From an uncultured Paracoccaceae bacterium (GTDB lineage Bacteria > Pseudomonadota > Alphaproteobacteria > Rhodobacterales > Rhodobacteraceae): a stretch of 59,792 nucleotides of DNA. A model generated the notes under the pieces. That model ran no database searches. It was given only the letters and a program-made list of their open reading frames with translations, and was not told the origin of the DNA. This document shows, piece by piece, positions 26,123-33,735 of the stretch. The stretch spans positions 97,114 through 156,905 of the forward strand of contig CALICM010000045.1 of assembly GCA_938049225.1 (NCBI GenBank). The letters are read 5' to 3'. Within the stretch, counting starts at the first letter, position 1. The number at the start of each line of letters is the position of its first letter. The position numbers and the translations under genes are program-made.

Positions 26123-27331
26123 TCAAGTGCCACGCTGGTGGTGGATCCAGGCAAACAGCAGGCCCGCCGCGGTAGCCATCAGCAGAGTCCCCGACGCCAG
26201 GCCCATCAGGTCCGCCAAAGCCCCCAGCAACAGCGCGCCAGTAGCCGCCCCACCAATGCCGGTCATGACCCACAGGCTCATCACCCGGCCGCGCAGATCA
26301 TCGGTCAGCACCTGTTGGACCGCTGACTGCATGGACACGCCCACGATCGTACCGGCCAACCCCATAAGCGCCACGGCCAGAACGGTTAGGGACCACCATG
26401 GGCTAAGGGCGATGCACAGGCCCAGCGGGAGGCCGCTGAGTGCAGCGAAGCGCCCCGCCAAGGGCACCACGCCACTGCGGGGCGGCGGCAGGACTGCGAC
26501 AAGGGCCGTACCAACGAGCGCGCCGATCCCTGCCGCCGAGGTGAGATTGCCCAGGCCCGTTGCCCCCCGGGCGAAGAGGCCGTCGGCGATCAAGGGCAAT
26601 ATCTCGATCATGCCCCGACCGACCAAGGCGAAGGTCGCCGTTAGTGTCAGGATTGACCGGATCAAAGGGCTGCGCCAGGCATGTGCCACGCCCTGACGCA
26701 ACCCATCCCAAACACCCTGGTCGATTTCGGCGTTGGCCGCCCGCGCGCGGGGGCGCAGGAAGCGCAGCGCGATTTGATAGGGCAATGAACAGGCGAAGAT
26801 CACCCAAAGCGCGGCACCCACGCCCCAATGGGCGATGATCGCGCCGCCAATTGCCGGGCCTATACTGCGCGCGACATTGAAATTGATCGCCGTCGCCGTG
26901 ATCAGCGAGGTCAGCGCCTGTTCGGGGACCAACAGCGGGGCCAAGCTCATGCGGACCGGATGATTGGCCGAGGTGACGACGCCGATGGCCAAGGCCAGAC
27001 CGCTGAGCAGGGGCAGGGTCAGCAGGCCCCCGGCAAAGAGCAGCGCCATCGCAAGCGAGATCAACGACAGACCAGCTTGGGCCCGAATGGCGGCGGGGCG
27101 GATCGGCATGCGATCAACTAAAACGCCAAAGAACGGCCCCGAGATCATCGTGGGCGCGAAGATCAGAAAAGCGATCCAACCGACCACACTCGCCGCACCG
27201 CTCAACTCCCAAGCGATCCATCCAATGGTGATGCGTTGGATCCACAGGGCTTGCAGAGTGAAGGCATTCCCCAGGAAATAAAGCCGGAAGTCGCGTGAGT
27301 GAAATGCGACCAAATTAAGTCTTATTAACAT
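26123..27331 (-). CDS. MFS transporter (EntS/MFS_3 type)
   Basis: A 402-residue 12-TM major facilitator. It starts MLIRLNLVAFHSRDFRLYFLGNAF, resembling the enterobactin-exporter/MFS_3 group, with the loop motif GVLVDRMPIRPA and a strong second-half repeat. ATG 27331 is chosen; a longer frame to 27484 would run across the divergent promoter region. It probably exports a small molecule; the substrate cannot be told. Divergent from the DUF1127 genes and not clearly part of the liv operon, although it precedes it in the same direction. Confidence 0.83.
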   Translation of the reverse strand: MLIRLNLVAFHSRDFRLYFLGNAFTLQALWIQRITIGWIAWELSGAASVVGWIAFLIFAPTMISGPFFGVLVDRMPIRPAAIRAQAGLSLISLAMALLFAGGLLTLPLLSGLALAIGVVTSANHPVRMSLAPLLVPEQALTSLITATAINFNVARSIGPAIGGAIIAHWGVGAALWVIFACSLPYQIALRFLRPRARAANAEIDQGVWDGLRQGVAHAWRSPLIRSILTLTATFALVGRGMIEILPLIADGLFARGATGLGNLTSAAGIGALVGTALVAVLPPPRSGVVPLAGRFAALSGLPLGLCIALSPWWSLTVLAVALMGLAGTIVGVSMQSAVQQVLTDDLRGRVMSLWVMTGIGGAATGALLLGALADLMGLASGTLLMATAAGLLFAWIHHQRGT

Positions 27332-27484
27332 ATGGTTAACTGTGGTGGCGCTTTGAGGTGGAGCTATGCGTTCGCTGCATGTCGGGTCTTCCGCTGGGTG
27401 TGTTGCTTCGGCGCGAAAGGCGCGTATATCGCAGTGCAACATGACACGCGGGCCAATGGCCCCCACCCTGATCGGACCACGCAA

Positions 27485-27679
27485 ATGTCGACATATATGA
27501 CCACGACGCGCAACACCATGTCATTGGGCCTGGGCCCGCTGCTGGGACGTCTGCGCAACTACATCGACTATCGCCGCACGCTGGCAGCGCTGGAGGTGCT
27601 TCCGACCGAGGTTCTGGCGGACCTGGGTCTGGAACGTCGCACGCTTAAGCAGACAGCGCGGACGGCGACCTCCCTTTAG
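27485..27679 (+). CDS. DUF1127 small protein 1
   Basis: A 64-residue protein from ATG 27485. The C-terminal half carries the DUF1127 signature: LRNYIDYRRTLAALEVLPTEVLADLGLERRTL (W/L..R..T...L..L....L.DLG). DUF1127 proteins are small, basic, often sRNA- or stress-regulated, and short ones bind RNA and influence phosphate and carbon metabolism in alphaproteobacteria. It lies 46 bp before a second DUF1127 gene. Confidence 0.85.
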   Translation: MSTYMTTTRNTMSLGLGPLLGRLRNYIDYRRTLAALEVLPTEVLADLGLERRTLKQTARTATSL

Positions 27680-27725
27680 GACAACAGATAACCGGGGCTT
27701 GGACCCCGTTTGAAAGGATCGAAAA

Positions 27726-27941
27726 ATGGCAAACATCACCTTCTCGCACACCCGTGGATCGGCGCGCGCGGATCACGCCCGCAACGCATTGTCGGCCCTG
27801 CTGCGGCGTTATGCGGACTACCGCCTATACCGGAACACCTATGCCGAACTAAGTGCTTTATCGGATCGGGAACTGGACGATCTGGGCATTGGTCGTGGAA
27901 ATCTTGAGCAGATCGCCCGCGAAAGCGTCTACGGCGTCTGA
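27726..27941 (+). CDS. DUF1127 small protein 2
   Basis: A 71-residue paralogue: YADYRLYRNTYAELSALSDRELDDLGIGRGNLEQIARESVYGV. The RELDDLGI core and terminal arm match DUF1127. Shine-Dalgarno AAAGGA precedes ATG 27726 by 8 nt. Convergent with uvrD, 30 bp apart. Probably cotranscribed with the first copy, but the two differ in their N-termini. Confidence 0.88.
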   Translation: MANITFSHTRGSARADHARNALSALLRRYADYRLYRNTYAELSALSDRELDDLGIGRGNLEQIARESVYGV

Positions 27942-27971
27942 GCCGCAGAGCAGATCGCCGATGGTGGCGTT

Positions 27972-30356
27972 TCAGAACGGAACGGCATCATCGGCACTGA
28001 CATAGGCGGCAAGCACTCTTTTGGTGCCCGCTTTTTCGAAGGCGATCGTCAGTTTATCGCCTTCGATCCCCTCGACCGCGCCGTAGCCGAACTTTTGGTG
28101 GAACACGCGGTCGCCGAGGGCGTGCGCGCTCACCGCCTCGGCATCAATCACCATATTGCGGGCCTCGGACGGGCTGCGGATGCTGCGCTGACCGGCGCGG
28201 CTTTGCATGCGTTTCCAGCCGGGGGAATTATAGACATCTGCCTTGGCGGCCTTTTCTTGCAGGTCCGAGCCGCGTATCACGCCGGGGATGTCAGTCGCGG
28301 GTGCTGCGGCCCCAAACCCGCCGCCGTACAGACCTGGTGGCGTTAACACCTCGACATGATCGGGAGGCAGTTCATCAATAAACCGCGAGGGCATCGCGGA
28401 TTGCCATTGGTTATAGACCCGGCGGTTGGCCGCGAAGCTGATCGTGCAGTGCCGTTCGGCCCGGGTGATGCCGACATAGGCCAGGCGGCGTTCTTCCTCG
28501 ACACCCTTTTTGCCGTTCTCGTCCATCGAGCGTTGCGAAGGGAACAGCCCGTCCTCCCACCCCGGCAGGAACACGGCCGGAAACTCCAACCCCTTGGCGC
28601 CATGCAGGGTCATGATCGAGACTTTGGCGGTGGCGGCGTCTTCTTGGGTGTTTTCCATCACCAGACTAACGTGTTCCAGAAACCCTTGCAGGTTCTCGAA
28701 CTCGCCCAGGGCCTTGATCAGTTCTTTCAGGTTCTCCAACCGCCCGGGCGCCTCGGTTGATTTGTCGTTTTTCCAATGTTCGGTATAACCCGACTCGTCC
28801 AAAATCACCTCGGCCAGTTCGACATGACTCTGGCCCGCGCGTAACGCAGCAGACCAACGGTCGAAGCTTTCGACCAAAGCGCGCAACTCGCCCGCCGCCT
28901 TTCCTTTGAGTGCACCCTCGGCGATCATCAACCGCGCCCCTTCCAGCAGGCTGACGCCGTGCTGTCGGGCCATCGCGTTGATCTGCTGTTGCGCCTTGTC
29001 GCCGATGCCGCGCTTGGGCACATTCACGATCCGCTCGAAGGCCAATCCATCGTCGGGGCTGGTCACGACGCGGAAATAGGCCATCGCATCGCGGATCTCC
29101 ATCCGCTCGTAAAACCGTGGGCCGCCGATTACGCGATAGGGCAGGCCGATGGTCAGGAACCGGTCCTCAAACGCGCGCATCTGGAAACTGGCGCGCACCA
29201 AGATGGCGATATCGTTCAGGCTGAGTGCTTCATGCCCGCGGGTGCCGTTCTGATAGGCCTCGACCTCCTCGCCGATCCAGCGCGCCTCCTCCTCGCCGTC
29301 CCAATGGCCGATCAGGCGGACCTTGTCGCCATCGTTCGCGTCGGTCCACAGGGTCTTGCCCAGCCGGTCCTCATTCGCGGCGATCACACCGCTGGCGGCG
29401 GCCAGGATATGCGGGGTCGAGCGGTAGTTTTGCTCAAGCTTAACGACCTTGGCGCCAGGAAAATCCTTTTCGAACCGCAGGATGTTGCCCACTTCAGCCC
29501 CGCGCCAGCCATAGATCGACTGGTCATCGTCGCCCACGCAGGCGATGTTCTTATGCCCCCCGGCCAGTAGGCGCAGCCACAGATACTGTGCAACGTTCGT
29601 ATCCTGATACTCGTCAACCAGGATATATTTGAACCAGCGTTGATACTTCTCCAGTACATCTGGGTTTTCTTGCAGGATCCGCACCACATGCAGCAGCAAA
29701 TCGCCGAAATCGACAGCGTTCAGGACCTTCAGCCGCTCCTGATACTGCTCGTAGAATTCGGTGCCCCGGTGGTTATAGGCCCCCGCCTCTGACCCAGGCA
29801 CTTTGTCCGGCGCCCAAGCCCGGTTCTTCCAGCGGTCGATCAGACCCAGCAACATCCGCGCGGGCCAGCGCTTGTCGTCGACATTCTCGGCCCGGATCAG
29901 CTGTTTGAGCAGACGCAACTGGTCGTCGGTGTCCAGGATCGTAAAATTGGACTTCAGATCCACCAACTCGGCATGCCGGCGCAGCAGCTTGACGCACAAG
30001 CTGTGAAAGGTCCCCAGCCAAGGCATCCCCTCGACCCGGCCGCCGACCAGCGCGCCGACACGGTCTTTCATCTCGCGCGCCGCTTTGTTGGTAAAGGTGA
30101 CCGCCAAGATCTCGTTCGGTTGCGCGCGCCCGGTGTTGAGCAGATGCGCAATCCGGGCGGTCAGCGCCCGGGTTTTGCCTGTGCCCGCACCCGCCAGGAC
30201 CAGGACCGGCCCATCCAGTGTCTCGACCGCGTCGCGTTGCGCCGGGTTCAGCCCGTCCAGGTAGGGCTGCGGACGTGCGGCCATGGCGCGGGAGGACAGG
30301 CTTTGCCCCTTCCACCCCTCGAATGCCGCTGACTCGTCCAGTTCCCAATCGCCCAT
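27972..30356 (-). CDS. uvrD: ATP-dependent DNA helicase UvrD/PcrA
   Basis: A 794-residue superfamily 1A 3'-5' helicase for nucleotide-excision and mismatch repair. Visible motifs: Q-motif LNPAQRDAV (about 36-44), motif I AGAGTGKT (55-62), motif Ia TFTNKAAREMKDRV, motif II LVDEYQDTN, motif III GDDDQSIYGWRGA, motif IV VKLEQNYRS, motif V MTLHGAKGLEFPAVF and motif VI YVGITRAE. A C-terminal tail with QKFGYGAVEGIEGDKLTIAFEKAGTKRVL is the RNA polymerase-binding Tudor-like end found in PcrA/UvrD. Length is slightly above E. coli UvrD. Monocistronic in appearance. Confidence 0.95.
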   Translation of the reverse strand: MGDWELDESAAFEGWKGQSLSSRAMAARPQPYLDGLNPAQRDAVETLDGPVLVLAGAGTGKTRALTARIAHLLNTGRAQPNEILAVTFTNKAAREMKDRVGALVGGRVEGMPWLGTFHSLCVKLLRRHAELVDLKSNFTILDTDDQLRLLKQLIRAENVDDKRWPARMLLGLIDRWKNRAWAPDKVPGSEAGAYNHRGTEFYEQYQERLKVLNAVDFGDLLLHVVRILQENPDVLEKYQRWFKYILVDEYQDTNVAQYLWLRLLAGGHKNIACVGDDDQSIYGWRGAEVGNILRFEKDFPGAKVVKLEQNYRSTPHILAAASGVIAANEDRLGKTLWTDANDGDKVRLIGHWDGEEEARWIGEEVEAYQNGTRGHEALSLNDIAILVRASFQMRAFEDRFLTIGLPYRVIGGPRFYERMEIRDAMAYFRVVTSPDDGLAFERIVNVPKRGIGDKAQQQINAMARQHGVSLLEGARLMIAEGALKGKAAGELRALVESFDRWSAALRAGQSHVELAEVILDESGYTEHWKNDKSTEAPGRLENLKELIKALGEFENLQGFLEHVSLVMENTQEDAATAKVSIMTLHGAKGLEFPAVFLPGWEDGLFPSQRSMDENGKKGVEEERRLAYVGITRAERHCTISFAANRRVYNQWQSAMPSRFIDELPPDHVEVLTPPGLYGGGFGAAAPATDIPGVIRGSDLQEKAAKADVYNSPGWKRMQSRAGQRSIRSPSEARNMVIDAEAVSAHALGDRVFHQKFGYGAVEGIEGDKLTIAFEKAGTKRVLAAYVSADDAVPF

Positions 30357-30961
30357 ACACCAGATCTAGCGTGCCGATAATGGAAAGGAAAGCGTGTTCG
30401 CTGGATGTTCTCGTATTTTATGCGGTGTAGGGGCTCATAAGAAAGCGCCCACCCCAAGGTGAGCTTGAGGGCGCAAGAATGGGCCAGGGGCTGGTGAATG
30501 TTGGTGAAACCGTGTCCGGTCCAATCTGGAACCAGTCGCGCCGCATCGGGCGCTTTTTGGCATGTGAGGTGTCGGGCGGTTCTGCCGGGAACCCGCGCTT
30601 GAACTCAGCACGCAATGTGATAGCTGTGAAGAGCCACAAACATAAGCAGCCCGGCTTGCAATCATCGTATTTTCTGGCTTGAATTAATTGCATCTATCGA
30701 AGGTTTCAAACCTGGATTATTTGCGAATAAACCCACAATATTTGCAACTAGCCTGCAATCATCCAGCCGGACCCGCATTAAGTGCGAACAGCAGTCCAAT
30801 TGGGGAGCGTTGTCTGCACGAGCCGGACGAATGCAAGCGCAGCAACCGCCGTTCGCTGCACAGATCGTGAACAGGAAAGATGCGGACCAGGACGAAGCCC
30901 CTGCCGCGCCAGCGGCTTCGTCCGTGATGCGCGGCATAGGTTCTGTCTCACTTAATGTATT
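30357..30961. other. intergenic region between uvrD and an MFS gene
   Basis: No coding frame that I trust. It holds several inverted repeats: GCGCCC (30445-30450) / GGGCGC (30469-30474); a 13-bp palindrome AGGTTT-C-AAACCT (30701-30713); and a 10-bp stem GGACGAAGCC (30890-30899) / GGCTTCGTCC (30914-30923) with a 14-nt loop, 38 bp upstream of the MFS start. The word TGCAATCATC occurs at about 30657 and 30763. These look regulatory. Confidence 0.5.
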
Positions 30962-32287
30962 GTGCATGTCGACACCGACGACGATGCTGCAAAGATGGCC
31001 ACCGAAATCGAGTTTTCCTTCGCTGCGCTAACCGGTTCGGCACGACGGCACATTCGCGTGTTTCAGATACACCAGTTCCTTGATCGTTTTGCGATGGGTT
31101 TGACGGTTGCCGTTGTTGCTCTGGCGTTAACCGACCGGGGCATGGACCTCTTTCAAATCTCGCTTCTCTTCGGGATTTACTCGCTCACGACCATTGCGAT
31201 GGAGCTGCCTTTCGGTGGTTTGGCAGACAGTATCGGACGCAAGCCGGTCTTTCTGACAGCAGTCGTCGCCAGCTTGATTTCGCTCGTGCTCTTTCTCTCG
31301 ACGCGTGATTTCTATGTTCTGGCGCTTTCGTTTGCATTCATCGGTTTTGGACGCGCGCTTCGATCGGGAACGCTTGATGCGTGGTTTGTCGAAACTTTCA
31401 AGGCAGCCGCGCCCAATGTGGATGTCCAGCCCGCACTGGCCAAAGCGCAATGGGCCAATGCCGTAGGGTTGGCCATTGGTGCCGTCTTGGGAGGTCTTCT
31501 GCCCGATATTTTGGGCTCGGCCGCGAAAAGCCTCGGGTTCAGCATCTATGATGTGTCCTATGTGGCAAGCTTTGGTGTGATGCTGGGCGTGTTTGTTTTC
31601 ACGATGTTGGCCATTGTCGAAAAACCACGTCCTAGAGACGTCACTGCTCTCGTGCACGGCTTCGCTAATGTCCCAACGGTGATAAAGGACGCGAGCGTTT
31701 TTGCTCTTAAACATCCCGCTCTGTCGATACTTCTGGCAGCGTTGGCATTTTTCTTGATGGCAACCAACCCGGTCGAGGTGATCTGGCCGACCCATGCAAA
31801 ACCCATGTTGGACGAGGGTTATGCAAACACCGTCATCGGTGTCGTGACTGCGATCTATTTCTTCTCCATCGCTTTCGGCGCATCTCTGTCTCCACACATC
31901 AGCCGGATCTTCAAGCGGCGGCATGCCATGACGCTGGCGGCGACCTTTGCTTGCTTGGCAGGCGTTCAGATCACAGTGGCGTTGCAAGGCAGTATCATTG
32001 GCTTTGTGCCCTTCTTTATACTGTATTCTGTGTTCCTTGGTGTCAGCGAGACACCTGCCAGCAGCATTCTGCATCGTTGCGTAGAAGATCGTCAGCGGTC
32101 GACAATGCTGTCTTTGAGATCGCTGATACAACAGTTGGGGGCCGCATTGGGGCTGGTGTTGGCCGGAACTATCGCTGAGATTTACTCTACACCTATCGCA
32201 TGGATTGTCGGTGCGGTGTTTCTTTTCATTGCAGCAATACTGATCTTGGTGTTGGTCAGACGACTGGCCGTAGAAGCCGACAGCTGA
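30962..32287 (+). CDS. MFS transporter
   Basis: A 441-residue (from GTG 30962) or 430-residue (from ATG 30995) 12-TM major facilitator. The loop 2-3 motif reads GGLADSIGRKPVFL, and each half has the usual six-helix pattern. A longer cytoplasmic loop lies between halves around LVHGFANVPTVIKDA. No Shine-Dalgarno is obvious before either start. Substrate unknown. No regulator is adjacent, but the upstream region carries hairpins and a palindrome. Confidence 0.8.
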   Translation: MHVDTDDDAAKMATEIEFSFAALTGSARRHIRVFQIHQFLDRFAMGLTVAVVALALTDRGMDLFQISLLFGIYSLTTIAMELPFGGLADSIGRKPVFLTAVVASLISLVLFLSTRDFYVLALSFAFIGFGRALRSGTLDAWFVETFKAAAPNVDVQPALAKAQWANAVGLAIGAVLGGLLPDILGSAAKSLGFSIYDVSYVASFGVMLGVFVFTMLAIVEKPRPRDVTALVHGFANVPTVIKDASVFALKHPALSILLAALAFFLMATNPVEVIWPTHAKPMLDEGYANTVIGVVTAIYFFSIAFGASLSPHISRIFKRRHAMTLAATFACLAGVQITVALQGSIIGFVPFFILYSVFLGVSETPASSILHRCVEDRQRSTMLSLRSLIQQLGAALGLVLAGTIAEIYSTPIAWIVGAVFLFIAAILILVLVRRLAVEADS

Positions 32288-32492
32288 CATTCGTGCGCCG
32301 TGCAGCATCCGTTACTCTGGGCTCTTCGTCCTCTTTCGCCGCGCAAATCACAAAGGGTGGATCTGGGGACAGTTGCTTTTGAATGTCCGGCAAACAAGGG
32401 ATTTCCAGATGATCGGCCGCCGCCATGACAGCGCCAAGAAACTGTGAAATTTTCTGTCTTATAAACCCGTCTAAAATTCTATGTTCAGCTAA

Positions 32493-32996
32493 AGTTCGAA
32501 GGTAAGGGTTCTCAGACGTTCTCAGGAGGACGTATCGCTGTTCCCCCATGCCGGACCGGTTGTGGAAGACTACCTGGCGCGACTGGCTGGCTATGCCCAT
32601 TGCGTGATGGGGCGTCGGACCGATAAGTTCGGCTATCGTTTCGGGCTGGTCCCTGGCGCCAATCCCTATCCAGGGATGGAAACGGCCGTGGTCTCCTCAA
32701 CCTTGAAGTTGCCCGAGGACGCCCACGTGGCGGTGGTACGCGACGGTCCATTGGCTTATGTGGACGACCTGAAGCGGCGCGCCGCCGGGCCGATCTATCT
32801 GTGCGGTGGCGGCGTTTTGGCCGGGGCGCTTTTGGCGGCTGGCCGCATCGACCTCCTACGTCTGAAACGCGCGCCAATCCTGCTGGGCGGGGGCGTCCGG
32901 CTGTTTGCGTCCGGGGTCGCGCCCACCGCGATGCGACTGCGCTCCGCTCGTGATTATGGCGACGGTGTTTTGTATCAAGAGTTTGATCTGACTTGA
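32493..32996 (+). pseudogene. 5'-truncated RibD/dihydrofolate reductase-like protein
   Basis: Encodes the C-terminal two thirds of a RibD-C/DHFR-like protein (YyaP/YwjB type): VVEDYLARLAGYAHCVMGRRTDKFGYRFGL, then a strand VVSSTLKLP, an IYLCGGGVLAGALLAAG Rossmann-like segment, and LGGGVRLF near the end. The family's N-terminal strand and active-site loop (typically M-x-K-(I/L)-(V/I)-x-x-x-x-SLDG) are absent. The frame opens at 32493 without a good start: AGGAGGA at 32524-32530 is not followed by ATG, GTG or TTG at useful spacing (GTG 32562 is the first). I read it as a deletion remnant, possibly still translated. Confidence 0.55.
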
Positions 32997-33013
32997 GCCC
33001 GCACAAATGCCCA

Positions 33014-33045
33014 CCCATTCAGCGCGCGGCCGCGCGCTGAATGGG
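33014..33045. terminator. 32-bp perfect palindrome
   Basis: CCCATTCAGCGCGCGG followed directly by its complement. It is a loopless inverted repeat between the truncated DHFR-like gene and the KefF/G gene. RNA from either strand would form a very stable hairpin; no T-run follows, so it may be a bidirectional Rho-assisted terminator or a protein-binding site. Confidence 0.6.
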
Positions 33046-33102
33046 GTATTTCCGGTCGACCGCCCTAGCGCGGCGGGTTAGGGTCGCCATGCAAAAAGTT
33101 GA

Positions 33103-33732
33103 ATGGATCCCATGGCGCCCATCGAAAACAAAGTTCTGGTTCTTTTCGCCCATCCCGCGCAGCGGCGTTCCGAGGTGAATGTACACATGGCGCGGGTGGC
33201 CGAATGGGTGCCTGGGGTGACTGTGGTCGATCTTTATGCCGAATACCCCAACTTGGATATCGACGTGGAAACCGAACAGGCGCGGCTGCGCGACCATGAT
33301 GTGCTGGTGTTTCTGCACCCACTTTATTGGTATTCGACGCCTGCGATCCTGAAGGAATGGCAGGATTTGGTGTTGGAATATGGTTTCGCCTATGGCAGCG
33401 GCGGGACAGCGTTGCACGGGAAGACATTTTTTTCAGCGCTGACCGCGGGCGGGCCCGAGGCGGCCTATCGGGCCGAGGGCTACAACCATTTCCCCTTGCG
33501 CCAGCTGTTAGCCCCTTTGGAGCAAACGGCAAGCCTGTGTGGCATGACCTGGCTGCCACCTTTCGTGCTGCATAGCGCGCGCCGGGCGAAAGAGGAGGGG
33601 CGTATCGAGGCGCATCTGGATGCGTGGGAACATTTGTTAGAGGCTGTCGTGCATGGGCGGTTGGATCTGGCGACCCTGCGCGAGGCCGAGACATTGAACG
33701 GCGTGCTGGACGTCGCGGTTCAAGGGGGCTGA
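33103..33732 (+). CDS. KefF/KefG-type NAD(P)H oxidoreductase
   Basis: A 209-residue flavodoxin-fold quinone reductase-like protein. It opens with a flavin-phosphate strand-loop KVLVLFAHPAQRRSEVN, has HPLYWYSTPAILKEWQDLVLEYGFAYGSGG (typical of NQO1/KefF/KefG) and a C-terminal WLPPFVLHSARR. KefF/KefG proteins are ancillary subunits of the glutathione-gated K+ efflux systems. It lies 3 bp before the kefC gene, which supports the same role. ATG 33103 or 33112; neither has a strong Shine-Dalgarno. Confidence 0.87.
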   Translation: MDPMAPIENKVLVLFAHPAQRRSEVNVHMARVAEWVPGVTVVDLYAEYPNLDIDVETEQARLRDHDVLVFLHPLYWYSTPAILKEWQDLVLEYGFAYGSGGTALHGKTFFSALTAGGPEAAYRAEGYNHFPLRQLLAPLEQTASLCGMTWLPPFVLHSARRAKEEGRIEAHLDAWEHLLEAVVHGRLDLATLREAETLNGVLDVAVQGG

Positions 33733-33735
33733 CGG

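Noticed and set aside
31127-32308. Minus-strand open frame opposite the second MFS transporter
   Set aside because: The plus strand has an MFS signature and 12 hydrophobic segments; the minus frame is polar low-complexity.
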